Below are positions 28,600 to 39,397 of a stretch of 64,000 nucleotides of DNA, piece by piece (the first letter of the stretch is position 1; every line of letters starts with the position of its first letter). Below the pieces are notes generated by a model. That model was not told the DNA's origin, ran no database searches, and was given only the letters and a program-made list of their open reading frames with translations. Source of the DNA: Staphylotrichum longicolle. Its lineage: Eukaryota > Ascomycota > Sordariomycetes > Sordariales > Chaetomiaceae. Location of the stretch: NCBI GenBank assembly GCA_019096155.1, contig JAHCVI010000001.1, positions 12,921,243 to 12,985,242 of the forward strand. Direction: 5' to 3'. The translations under genes and the position numbers were made by a program.

Positions 28600-31500
28600 G
28601 TGATCTATGAATCTAGGATTTCCTCGACGTCCTATTCTTCTTCCTCGTCCTCAACTTCTACGTCTGTAGCAAGTCGTATATTCTTGGGTGCTAGTTCTAA
28701 AAGTGAAATGTGAAAAATACGCGTCCTAATGCGTATTGTTACTAGTAATGATAGTCGGTAGTTGGATGTCGAAATTTTCTCTTCGATTTTGAATGGTCTA
28801 ATCTTTTTAAAATCGAGTTTCTGACTTGGTCGCTTTATACGAAGATTTCGTAAGATGAGGTAGACTTTGTCTCCTCTTTCTAGGCGAGGACCCTCGAGCC
28901 TATATTTGTTGTAGTAGTGCTTTATCCTTTGTCTAACAAACTCTAGTTCTTCCTTGAGTATTGTGTAAAGCGTATATATCTAGTCTGCCTTAATAGTTGC
29001 CTTGGGGACTATAACCTCGGGCCTCTAGCGTAGGTCTACTTTATACCTAAAGTTTGCGAAGAATGGTATGACTTTCGTAGATTTGGTTAGTGCTGTATTG
29101 TATACTAATTGTACAACTAGTAATAATATAACCTAGTTATCCTATTGGAAGTTGATAAATGATTGAAGGTATTGTTCTACGATCTAATTAAGTCGTTCTA
29201 TCTGCTTGTCCGTCTATAGGTAGTAAGCCATTAAGAGCTTACTCTTCGTGCCTAGGTGCGTTATCAACGCTTGCTAAAACCTGGATGCGAACTTGGTGTC
29301 TCTATCTGTGATCTACTCCTCCGGCTACCCGTAGACTGAGGCTACGTGCTGGTAGATTATGTCTACGAGTTGTTCTACCGACTATGTCTCCTTGTATAGG
29401 ATGAAGTAGCTCTACTTGGTAAGTCGGTCTACTAAGATAAGGATGTTGTTGAACTCCGTTCCCGTCGTTATATCTTTGGAGAGTGGTAGCTTAGTAATAA
29501 AGTCTATCGTTACTAAGCTCTATAGCCGCTCTATAACTGGCAATGGTTATAGGAGTCTATAAGGTTTGTAATGTGACGGTTTGCTTTGGTAGTAGAGGTT
29601 ATACTCCCTAAGGGTCTCTTCAACCTTCTTCCTAAGTCCTGGGAAGTTGTACCTTTGCTGCTTGATCCTTGTAATAGTTTTGGTAACTCCTATATATCCC
29701 CTAAGCCTGGACTTGTAGACTTCCTTGATGAGCTCTGTCTGCTTGTCTCTATCGACGTAAGCTTTGTCGTTATACCAAAGTAAGTGCCTATCCTATCGGA
29801 TTCCTTTGCTCGGCCTATTGTTAGGATTGTCTTCTTCTAGCGACTAGTGATGCTAGTGCATCTGATCTCCTAATATCGCTTGGTACTTGTTAGTATTAGG
29901 TCTCTGTTCCCTGAAGACCACGTTGCACTCTTTCTAGTAGTTCCTATACTATATATTGTCGTGCCTCTTTGTGGTCTACGACCTGCCTCGATCTAGGTCG
30001 GTATAGGTGTAGTAGACTAGCTGCTATAGTAGGTAATGCATCGTCCTATCGGGTTATTCTCGGAATAAGGGTGGCGATGCTTTAGCTATATTGCCAAAGT
30101 GATCTAGTCTCCTACTTAAGGCGTCTGCTCTTGTATTTTCGGACCCTTTCTTGTAGATAATGACGAAGTTGAATTCTATAAGGAATTCTGCCTATTGTGT
30201 CTAGCGTTGGTTGAGTTCCTTGGTATTAGTAAAGTACCGGAGGTTCTTATAATCTATATATACCTGCATTTGATGTATTGTACTACTAAGGTAGGGTTTC
30301 TACTTGCGAAAGGCCTCGATGATTGCTAATAGCTCTTTATTGTATATCGGGTAGTTGAGCTGTAGTCCTGTAAGCTTCTTCGAAAAGAATGCTATAGGGT
30401 GGAGCTTTCCTTGCCTGTCCCGTTGATTAAGTTGTCCTCCGATCGTATAGTCCGACGTATCGGTTTCTACCTCGAATGGTTTCCTAGGGTCTGGCAATAG
30501 GAGTATAGGGTCCGCGACGATGAGGTCGCGAATCCTCTAGAATGCTTACTCTTGCTCCTCTCCCTATTGGAACTCAACGTCCTTTTTCGTTAAGTGGTAT
30601 AGAGGTCTCGCGATATCGCCAAAGTTCCTGATGAATATCCGATAGAAGTTGGCGAATCCGATAAACCCTCTTACCTCTATTGTATTTTTAGGTGTAGGCT
30701 ATGTCTTGATAGCCTCAACCTTAGTTAGTTCTATACGTATCTATCCTAGCGAGATCTCGAAGCCTAGGAAGACCGTCTTCGTGACGTGGAACTCACTCTT
30801 GTCTATGTTGATAGAGAGTTTCTACGTGTAGAGTGTGTCTAGCACTTGCTTTACGTGCTTCTTGTATTCTTCGAGTGTCTTGGAGAAGATAAGAATGTCA
30901 TCTAGGTAATAGACTACGAACTTGTCGAGGAACGGTCGGATCGCGTAATCAACGACCTTCTAGAATATTACTAGCGTATTCGTTAGCCTAAAGGGTATAA
31001 TATAGTATTCGAAGTATCCGTGACGAGTGCGAAAGGCTGTTTTCTATTTATCCCCCTCCTTAATGCGAATGTAGGCGTATGCTATTGGAAGGTCAAGACG
31101 TATAAAGTATTATTGACCTACCAACTAATCTCGAAGTTGCGAGATAAGTAGCAAGGGGTAGCGGTTCTTTACTATCTGCTTGTTTAGCTGTCGGTAGTCT
31201 ATATATATCCTAAGTTTTCCGTCCTTCTTAGGTATAAAAAGGATCGGGTACCCTGCTGGAGATATCGACGGTCTAATGTGCCCTATCTTGAGGTTGGCCT
31301 CAAGATATCTCTTTAACTCGTTGTCCTGAAGTTCGTTCGTGTAGTATACTTTGAAGAACTTTAACTAGGCGCCTTCCTTGAGTTTGATCTCGTGATCCTA
31401 AGGTCTATATTCTAGCAACCCTTCTATATACTTGGCTGTAAATGCTGGGTATCCCTAGTATTCCGCTAGGATTTTTCCTATATCGTCGTTCCCTTTCGCG

Positions 31501-34500
31501 TCTTAGTAGTACGCGAACTTGCCGCTGGCCGTGACCTCGGCCACTTCTGTCCAAGTGACCTATTCTTGGAGTTGGAATCCGGTGTTGTCGACTGAGATAA
31601 TAGTAACCTCCTAGTTAGCTTGCCTCTATATACGTCGTCTCTACTAGTGACTGCCGCCTCTTCCTAAGTCCGTAGTGGCCTGTCTACTACTGCCTGTCCT
31701 TTGCGGTGAGTCCTTAAAGTATATATACTTCTCCATGCCACTTTTTCGTGACTCGTCGTCTATACTTCCTATTGTATTGGTTAGATACGAGCCTATTGTA
31801 CTTCGGGGTTGTAGGTGGCTACCTCCCTTCCAATTAATGTCAGGGTTGTAAATCCTATACTATAGGCGATCTAAGATCATGTCTTTCTTGGTCCTTATAT
31901 CTATAATGTCGAAAATGACCTTCGTGGTCTTCCCTTCGACTGTGATATCGAGTAGTTCCGTTTCTCGTCGTATAACCTATGTCGGGAATGGTCCCTTGAC
32001 TATGTATAGTTGCTTCTTCATCCTCTATAGTATCTAGAGTTGGTTAACGAAACTAGGTGAGATAAGGTCGATCTGTGATCCTCTATCTACTAACGCGAGT
32101 GCCTGGTGTTACTTCTAGTATACTATGACCTAAATCCGGTCGTCCGGTTGGTCGCTCTATGCGGCGGCCACTTCTTGGTAGGCCGTCTGTACTATCCGCC
32201 TTGTCACTACGCTTTTGCATCTTTGCGTTTTTGCGTTCTTAGTGTACCTTGTATACTTTTTACGTCCGGCGCTTCTTGCGCCGTTGGTGCGTTTTTGCAC
32301 TTTTTATACCTTTTGTACGCTTTATACGTTTTTGCACCTTTCGGTTATACCTTTATACTTTATATATTCCTATACTACCGTGTTGGCCGGTTCAATGACC
32401 ATTCGTAGGTCTACTAGGAGGTCGTTATAGGCCTTCCGTCTCGCCTAGTTCTTCCTATACTAGTGGGCCTATCGTCGTTGTAAGGGTATTAGTTTTGCTC
32501 GGGCCTGTCGCAGGCCCCGGAGTCGTTTCCTAACTCCTGTTGAATCCGAGAGGCGTCCCCTTAGGACTTGGGTTGGTTGTCGTCCCCTATTTACTAAGCA
32601 TCCCTCTTCCTATCTTGTATAGCCTTCTTGCCCTTTTTCGTCGGTAGATCTACCCCCGAGATAGGTTCGTCTTGGAACGGAATATTATATCCGCTTTTAA
32701 GCTTTTCAAGCCACTTGTTAATGCCGGGGTCCTTCTTGATCTTAACTCGGCCTATTGTAATCTAGTAGTCGTCGAGCGCTCTAATGATCCTCTAGGGAAT
32801 CTGGTGGTATTGCTAGACCTTCCTTTTAAAGTGGTAGAGGTATGCCTAGTCGCTATATCCCTCTACTTCCTCTATGTCTCGGTAGTTCTTAGGCTACGCC
32901 CTTTTAGGTATAATGCGGAGGCATCCTTTGTCTACCCTATCGAACGTCTATAAAAGGTCGGCGTAACTATACCTATAATCGAATGTCTAGGTAACGGGTT
33001 TCTATAATCCGCCCTCCTCTACCTCTCTAATAGGCTAGTGATTATAGTCGAATTTCTCCTTGTAGTAGAACTAGTAGGAGTATATAATATATTGAAACTA
33101 TAGGACGTGGACGTAGTCGCTTCTTCCTAGGTTAATATATACGGTTTCCCTCTCCGTAGTATATTGAAATCTATACCTATAACCCTCGTGTCGTATATCG
33201 TCAGTGGTCCTCCTAAAGCTATAGTATCCTTATTGGTCCTAATAGTCCTCCTAGCTCTTAGGTGACTACCCCTAGGCCTCCTACTAGGCCCGTTCCTAGT
33301 AGTATAAGAATTTAGGAATATAGATCTCCCCCTTTAGTAGGTCTTTATAGTCTGTATTATCTAGTCTTATCTACTAGACCTAGTCGGCTTTTTATACCTC
33401 TTTTAGCTAGAAGATTTCCTCTTTTAGCTTATCGGCCTGCTACTCGACCGTGCCAAGTTGTCGCGCAATAGCACGGTAGGCCGTTGCGATCTTCTTGGTT
33501 TCCTCCCTAATCCCCTTCTGCTTTTACCCCTATTCTACTACTAGCTATTGGAGATGCTATAGCTCGTCCCTGGCCTACCCTAGTAGGGCTACGAGTACTT
33601 TAGGGTCGTAGGGATTAGGCAAACTATCGTTATTTTTACCAAGGTGAGCGATGACCTTCTCGATGGTTTCTCGGCTTGGCGTATCTTCCTCCTCGGTCGG
33701 GGGATCGCTCTAGTTGCTATATTGATCCTCTGACGCTTCCTATATAAGGGTAGTGGTTATATACCTCGAAATGGCGGTGGTAACGCTATCGATTTGGTCC
33801 TCTACCTATTGTCGATTTTCCTAGGACTAGTTAATGCCCTATATCAGAATACCTGTTGCTAACGCGCGTTAAGCCCTAGGGTCGGCGTTGTCCCGAATGA
33901 ATTGCTTGATAAACTATACGCTAGGTACACTATTATCGCTAGTATATAGGTTGTCCCCGTCACTATAATCTTTATCTATAGTGTCACTTCCTTTCTTGTG
34001 ATACTACGTTGTATATTCGATGGCGTCCTCAAGGTCATCCTAGTCGTACTAGTCAACGACCGTTACTTCCCTAACTAGGAACTTTGCATCGACGGTCGCC
34101 GTTTTACAACCCGGGACTAGCTTCTAGTCGCCCTTCTTCTTTAGGCTACGATAGTCCCGTCTAAAGTGTCCCTTCTTACTATACCTATAGCAAGTGACGT
34201 CGGCCTTGCCTATCTTGACTAGGCCGGCGCGTTGGTTGGTGTCGACGTCTATGGCGCTGGAGTGCGTACTATAGGCTATGCTGTGGTAGGGGCGCTTCTT
34301 TTTGTCGTTGGGTTGGTGGACTTACAAGGTCCCGCTCCGACCTTTGCATTGCTATTTGCGTATATACTAACGATCGTCGATCCTAATAGCTATAGCGATA
34401 TATTCATCGAGTATATCTGGCCGGTCCTTATCGTATAGCACGTCCTTGACCTCTTCCTTGAGGCTATTATAGAATAGCTATATAAGGCCTTCTTCGTTAA

Positions 34501-35000
34501 GGTCGGCCTTTATAGAGTCTTGTCGAAATAGTACGGTATACGCGGATGTCGACTTGGTCTGGTAGAGTTGCATTAGGTGGTCTTATATATACCGCTTCTT
34601 GTCCAAGTCCCCGAATACCTTCTATAGCTTAGCCTTGAACCTGGCGTAGCTACTAAAGACCTCGTTCGTAAAGTCTTCTCTATCGTCCTTGTCGGCGTTG
34701 TTTAATATATCGTTTATAGTAGGTTGGAACTACTAGAGGGCCTAACCCTCTAGATATAAGGCGATGAACCTGACCTTGTCTACTTCTATAGGAAATAGCT
34801 TGGAATAATATCCTAAGTAGGCTTTGGAGAGAGTTAGGAACCCTGAGAGGGTATCCTTCCCTCCTCTATACTATGGTAGTAGGTCAAGCTTGACCCGGCT
34901 TCGATTGGCTATGGTGTTAAGGCGAGTATTCTCCGCTTCGAGCGCGGCGATGTGCTCGTTAAGCTAGGCGATAGTGGGTGCGGTAGTACCTATAGTGTTC
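28600..35000 (-). pseudogene. gag-pol of the Ty3 element, degraded
   Basis: Landmarks on the minus strand: a gag zinc knuckle near 34150-34200, where C-Y-R-Y-S-K-K-G-H-F-R-R-D-Y shows Cys codons mutated to Tyr; RT with Y-L-D-D at 30897-30908; RNase H in an open 65-codon stretch (30300-30497: E-V-E-T-D-T-S-D-Y-T-I-G-G and K-K-L-T, N-K-E-L-L-A-I-I-E-A); and integrase with I-L-V-D-R-L-T-K near 29420. Full polyprotein is not encoded. Confidence 0.85.
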
Positions 35001-35047
35001 GATATCTCCGTTTTAAATTGTAATAGAAACAAAGGGAGTAAACAATG

Positions 35048-35488
35048 TATAACGAACCGTTCGTCCTAACCCATTTCTAAAAGGGTCCCAGAGGTATATC
35101 CTAGTCAAATATAGAGATTCGGTAGAGCCAAAAGGTCTATAACAAGATGTACTAATCTAGTCTCAATGAACTAGTGAAGTCCAAGTGTGAATTGCTTACT
35201 AAGGAAGCTCTAAGCTCCTTTAACGAATGACTAACTAGCTAGTATATATACATGATGACTTCTTTGTCCTGAGTCCCCTTTGTCCTGGCTCGCCCGTGCT
35301 CGCCAGCTACCCTGAGCTATCCTTTGATCGCCCCGGGTAGGCGGCTACCTTTGTCTACTATGATCACCTGGGGTAGCCAGCTCCCTTGGGCTACCCCTCT
35401 CTTGGCGCCGTAGCCTCGTTGCTGTCTATTGGTTCCCGCTGCGCCTCGCATGCCCTACTAGGCCGCCTTTTATGGTTGGTTCGTGACA
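35048..35488 (-). repeat. LTR (5' in element sense)
   Basis: 441 bp, starts TATAACGAACCGTTCGTCCT and ends GGTTCGTGACA on the plus strand. It is followed immediately by CTTGT. Confidence 0.93.
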
Positions 35489-35532
35489 CTTGTAGACGGT
35501 TCTTCATCTTGATACGTTCGTTTCGGATTTAT
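35489..35532 (-). pseudogene. PNP copy 3, first codons beyond the retrotransposon
   Basis: Begins I-N-P-K-R-T-Y-Q-D-E-E-P-S-T where copies 1 and 2 have N-P-K-R-T-Y or M-N-P-K. The start codon reads ATA, consistent with RIP of ATG. It joins 27310 across the Ty3 insertion; the CTTGT at 35489-35493 is the right target duplication. Confidence 0.8.
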
Positions 35533-36430
35533 CGTAGGGCGTCTACTTTAACGACAATTGGGAAGTCGGTCGGAAGTGATCGAGGGTAGCAGACGCTAGA
35601 GCGGACGTTAGACCTGAAAGCTTGGAGCAAAAGTAGGAGGCGGCTCACGATGGCACAGGCAGGCGTGCGGCTGACCATCTCGAGGTAGCCGAGCAGGTAA
35701 GTGGCGTTACGCGTGGCATCAGGTGAGACTCTATCCCGTGCTTTCTCCAACCGCCGGCAGCAACCAAGGATCACTTCGGCGTAGCCCGTGCGGCCTTTGC
35801 CCGAGTGTTGTCGGCGACCGACAGCCGTTTCCCAGCAACAATGCACGAATCACGTAGGACGTTCTTAGCCCGTCAATCCCCTGCTGCCTGAGGGCGGGGT
35901 TGTGCCCGATGGCAGTGCTCGATTGGCCGCTGTGCCGCGCTTGTCTGAACGGTCCTGCGGCGCCGCGGGCTTCGCCATTGACTTGAAACGGATAGCACAG
36001 AGGAAAAGAGCGCCCGTTTTTGGATCCCGAAACACCCTGTTTTTGACTCCTCGTACCCAAAACATAAGCTTCTGAGAGCAGGATTAATAGCCGGGTCGGT
36101 GACCAGCGGATCCCTGGTGTTGTCTGTTCATTTTTGGAGCCTAGGAGTCGTTCATTCCGACTTTTGGCGTTCTGGAATGCTTAGCGGGGCTTTTCCGGCC
36201 CTTGCAGCGGCCCAGCGGCGCAAGAGCCCCGCTGTGGGGCGCAGCGCACCGGGCCGATCCGAGATTTTCGAAACGACCTGCTGCCATGATGGAGAACGAC
36301 CACATCTGATCTCTCCCGGGAATGACTCCCTGCATCACTGAGCGAACAAAGCTCTCTCATATCTACAAAGTTTCAAAGTATCAATGCCCTCCGCGACGAT
36401 CTCCAAGACCTGCGGACAGGCCACCATTGC
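35516..36430 (-). repeat. Duplicated upstream region of the PNP genes (copy at PNP copy 3)
   Basis: Partner of 20284-21420. It lies directly 5' of the PNP-motif gene, now on the far side of the retrotransposon, which confirms that the Ty3 element split one gene from its upstream region. Confidence 0.8.
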
Positions 36431-36500
36431 GTGAATGGAAATGATGCTTGTGTTCATGCACGGAGTATAATGTTCCCCTTTCTTGACGGTAAATATTGAG

Positions 36501-36705
36501 TCACGATGAACGTAACTCCCTCTGTGGTCGTTTGATACTATGCTTCGTCTTACGGTGATTTTCCATGACGATCATACGATTGAACCTCCGACCGCATTCC
36601 GGACAGGAATACTGGCCGTCATAGGACGCGCCTCTTCCGCTTTGTTTTCCACTACGTCGAAAAGCATTCCATTCGAAATGGCAGACCAACCGCGGTTGGC
36701 CGACT
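36501..36705 (-). CDS. Small C2H2 zinc-finger ORF, fragment
   Basis: The frame encodes one classical finger, Y-S-C-P-E-C-G-R-R-F then H-R-K-T-K-H (C-x2-C-x12-H-x4-H), followed by a basic tail. It has no ATG and is closed by a stop just upstream, so it would be an exon or a relic. On the opposite strand a plausible start (M-A-D-Q-P) resembles the start region of the FunK1 pseudogene at 43059. Weak call. Confidence 0.35.
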
Positions 36706-36922
36706 TATCTGGACTGGAGCTATATGGGAATTATCTGCGCCGGCAGAAGTCGGGCCTGTGCCGAGTCCGGAGCCCTCACACTCGTGAGCTCTTGCTCGTT
36801 GACGATCATCGATACAAAGAAGTAACAGGTCCCAAGTTGAGCCAGCTCGAGTTTGGAGATGTTCGTTAACGACCTGTTGCCAGGACGTCGTCCCCTCCCT
36901 CCCTAGCTCGCGGCGGCCGCGC

Positions 36923-37735
36923 TTACCCACTGCGAGACCACCCCTGGTGACTTGGTGTAGAGCAGATCCGCGACGGTCTGCTTTTTGGGGTGCTCTGCCA
37001 CGAGCTCGAGCGCCACCTGTCCGGATGCTCACCAAAGAGATTCTTCACGTGGTCCGGCGCCCCTGCCGAAACATATACACCGGGTCCAACACGGTAAGTT
37101 GGCACGAGCTCGAGCTTGTGTTCGGGCAGATACCTGCCTACGAAGCAGACGGTCGGATCCGCGCCGTGCGAAAGGTAGAGCTCCATCACGTCGAGCAGAA
37201 TGCCATCGAGCAGTTCGCCCTTGCGTATAAGCCCTGCCACGTCGAGAAGTGTCGCCGTCCACGGCGTCCAATACGAGCCGTCCCAGGACGGGAGTATCAG
37301 GTGTTTGAGTCTAGTGTTTGGAGAGGCTCCCTTTTGAAGTAAGACGCTGGCCAGCTTCAGGGGATCTGCACCTCCCCTCCGGATCGGCCTTGGCTTCGGT
37401 ATTGGATCCCTGTCCATGTCCAGAACTTGATTCGCGTCAGAGCTTGGGAAGAGTGGCTTGGAAGTCCTGGCATACAAGAGTGTTCCCGCTCCGCCCTGGT
37501 TGGTGAAGGGATCAATCGTTGCAAACGCCTCAAGAGCGTTGCTCAGATCCCTAGCAGACATCCTTCTGAACCGGCCCGTTTCCTGTTTGTGCTGATGTGC
37601 GAAAGAGTAGAGCGCCGCTGAACCGCCCAGAGACGCCGATAACAACAAATTGCCATTGTTCAACTGGAGCAGGGCGGGATACCGAGATATCAGTCCTAAG
37701 ACGTACTCCTGATGTCTGTGGAATGCGGCCGACAA
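36923..37735 (-). CDS. Hypothetical protein with ankyrin-like segments, no ATG
   Basis: About 270 codons open from a stop just upstream of 37735; no ATG in the first part, so upstream exon(s) are missing or unseen. Segments such as K-L-A-S-V-L-L-Q-K-G-A-S-P-N-T-R, T-A-T-L-L-D-V-A-G-L-I and M-E-L-Y-L-S-H-G-A-D-P-T resemble the degenerate ankyrin units found at the ends of fungal NLRs. Near 37025 the frame is probably shifted: the more protein-like continuation (V-A-L-E-L-V-A-E-H-P-K-K-Q-T-V) lies in another frame and ends in A-A-A-A-S-stop. Likely the 3' end of an NLR-like gene with one frameshift. Confidence 0.5.
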   Translation of the reverse strand: MSAAFHRHQEYVLGLISRYPALLQLNNGNLLLSASLGGSAALYSFAHQHKQETGRFRRMSARDLSNALEAFATIDPFTNQGGAGTLLYARTSKPLFPSSDANQVLDMDRDPIPKPRPIRRGGADPLKLASVLLQKGASPNTRLKHLILPSWDGSYWTPWTATLLDVAGLIRKGELLDGILLDVMELYLSHGADPTVCFVGRYLPEHKLELVPTYRVGPGVYVSAGAPDHVKNLFGEHPDRWRSSSWQSTPKSRPSRICSTPSHQGWSRSG

Positions 37736-37742
37736 ATCCGTT

Positions 37743-38348
37743 ATGGTGGATTACCTGAGCCCCCAAAAGGTCGATTTGAGTGAATGGACGAGGCTTCAGA
37801 CTATATACGTTGCCGCCACTCTGGATTCTGTCGAGACGGCTACCAAGGGCATCACGCAATACCCCCCCTTTCACTTTCCTGCCTATTCTGCGTTCGCTAT
37901 TAGCAGCGTTGCCCCTCAAGCCAGCTGGGATGTCTTTGACCGCATCTTTTACACGGGCACGCCCGGGTTTTCCGGTTTCATTGGAATCGCCTGTCTCGAC
38001 GCGGTCTCGGGCATTGGCAGACTCGCAGAACCAGTCAAGCTTGGCGTCGTCGTTTGTGACGTGGGTCCGGAGTGCCTCATTTTCAAGTGGGAGGGCCTGG
38101 TTCAGCATCAGATGGCCCTCGTTTTTGAGACAGCTTCGGAAGTCGCGTTGCCACAGGTCCTCTCCCAGGCATTTTCTGCCGGCTCACGCGACTACGTAGA
38201 ATACTGCTTCGGGTCGAACCGCTTCCGGGTTTCAGCTTCGATCCGGAAGGAGGTCGTTGAAGAGATATCCGCTCACCCTCTCCATTCCGTCTATATCCAG
38301 GTATTTAAAAGAAGTGCCAAGGGGAAGGATTGGGTATTGCTAGGATGA
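37743..38348 (+). CDS. Hypothetical protein, 201 aa
   Basis: ATG-started ORF with good pyrimidine-ending codon bias on this strand and no stops over 600 bp. Sequence is mixed hydrophobic/aromatic (F-D-R-I-F-Y-T-G-T-P-G-F-S-G-F-I-G-I-A, V-V-V-C-D-V-G-P-E-C-L-I-F-K-W). No signal peptide. I do not recognise the family. Its start lies only 7 bp from the first codon of the divergent frame, so at least one start must be mis-set or the two are parts of a rearranged region. Confidence 0.45.
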   Translation: MVDYLSPQKVDLSEWTRLQTIYVAATLDSVETATKGITQYPPFHFPAYSAFAISSVAPQASWDVFDRIFYTGTPGFSGFIGIACLDAVSGIGRLAEPVKLGVVVCDVGPECLIFKWEGLVQHQMALVFETASEVALPQVLSQAFSAGSRDYVEYCFGSNRFRVSASIRKEVVEEISAHPLHSVYIQVFKRSAKGKDWVLLG

Positions 38349-38993
38349 TTCAACACCTCGTTCCGCTTTATGAAGGAAAGCAGGTGGGAGAAGGGGCACC
38401 TTGATCCATAGCACAACGCCGAAAATGCTGCAACAACACTTCAAATCCAGTATCAATGACTGCAAACCTTGACTGTAATGTTCAACACTCTCTAGACAGC
38501 TTTCCCATTTCGGGTTGACCAGCCCCAACGGTTGACCCAGACGAAGGCTGTAACAATCCATAACCGCAGCGATCCAACCGCTAGATATATTGACGTTAAT
38601 ATCGTCAGACTGAACTCATCCAAAACCCAGCGCAACTGCGGCTTACCTTGGACAACAGATAGCCACAGACTCGGCTGGATCGGTCGGCGCCAGGTCTGGG
38701 TAGCCCCAGAGAGTGTTGCCCTCGAAGTAAGAGGCACCATACCCATGCCAACCGGACGGGCAGATCCCGGGCGAGAAGTAGTAGCCCGCGCGAGCGAGCC
38801 TCGAGAACGGGGCGGGCCAACACCCCTCGGCGTGTCTCACCTGGAAGCCGAGGTCTGTCGAACAGGCCCCAGAGTCAGCAGCGACGAAACCGGTCGTTCC
38901 GCACAGGGGCGCTGGGGTGAAGACGGTCGTGAGCGGGCCGGCATTCTTCCAGGTCGATGTGAAGATTCTTGAAGCTGTTGATGTTGCCATCAT
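38340..38993 (-). CDS. Cys-rich membrane/secreted-type fungal protein, two exons
   Basis: Exon 1 38993-38647 and exon 2 38580-38340, with a 66-bp GT-AG intron (38581-38646). Exon 1 starts M-M-A-T-S-T-A-S and includes P-L-T-T-V-F-T-P-A-P-L-C, Y-F-S-P-G-I-C-P-S-G-W and ends A-I-C-C-P, completed across the intron to C-C-P-S-G-W. This S-P-G-x-C-P-x-G-W ... C-C-P-S-G-[WF] pattern is common in the extracellular part of fungal proteins of unknown role. Exon 2 has one hydrophobic segment (C-C-C-S-I-F-G-V-V-L-W-I). Exon 2 reads less well than exon 1, so the 3' end is uncertain. It is divergent from the membrane-protein pseudogene at 39398. Confidence 0.6.
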
Positions 38994-39397
38994 TTTCGCA
39001 GCCGCTTCGGTCGGGGAGGACCTGGTATCCCCACCGTTCGAAGGTTTGTGGGGAGAACTTAAAGATTGCAAGTTGTTGCTGCGGCTGAAGCTGAAATTGG
39101 GTGGCGCCGGCCCTAAACCAATATTGTCAATAGGGGGGCGCTACACTAGCTTCGGGGGATCACGAGTTTGCAAGCCACTTTCACGCGACAGGATACTCAT
39201 GCAACGATACGTACCAACTAACTTAAATAAGGTACCTCTTTAACGCTTTCTGGCGCTAGGTTCTTCAGCGTCGCGATAGCTTCAAGCAGGCTGCCTTGGC
39301 AAGGCTCTCCCGACGGACGATTCAAATACAGCACGATGCCCGTCTTTCGCTCATTGTCAGCCTCCTCAACATTTTCTCATGTTTTTGAACCGGTGCC

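Larger units (their letters stand above)
27316..35488 (-). mobile_element. Ty3/gypsy LTR retrotransposon, 8173 bp, RIP-inactivated
   Basis: Two 441-bp LTRs in direct orientation with 5-bp target duplications CTTGT on both sides. Coding capacity is on the minus strand in the order gag-pol with Ty3-type RT, RNase H and integrase. Nearly every long frame is broken by TAG/TAA stops of RIP type. LTR ends were probably TG..CA; one end is still TGTCACGAACC (minus sense) and the other has TATAACGAACC, as expected from TG to TA mutation. Confidence 0.95.

Noticed and set aside
32106..32953. Plus-strand hydrophobic ORFs inside the Ty3 element
   Set aside because: They are opposite to the gag-pol strand, made Leu/Tyr/Phe-rich by RIP-driven TA content.
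36540..36869. 109-codon plus-strand ORF as a gene
   Set aside because: No family resemblance beyond a short M-A-D-Q-P start-like match to the FunK1 pseudogene; it overlaps a zinc-finger frame on the other strand.
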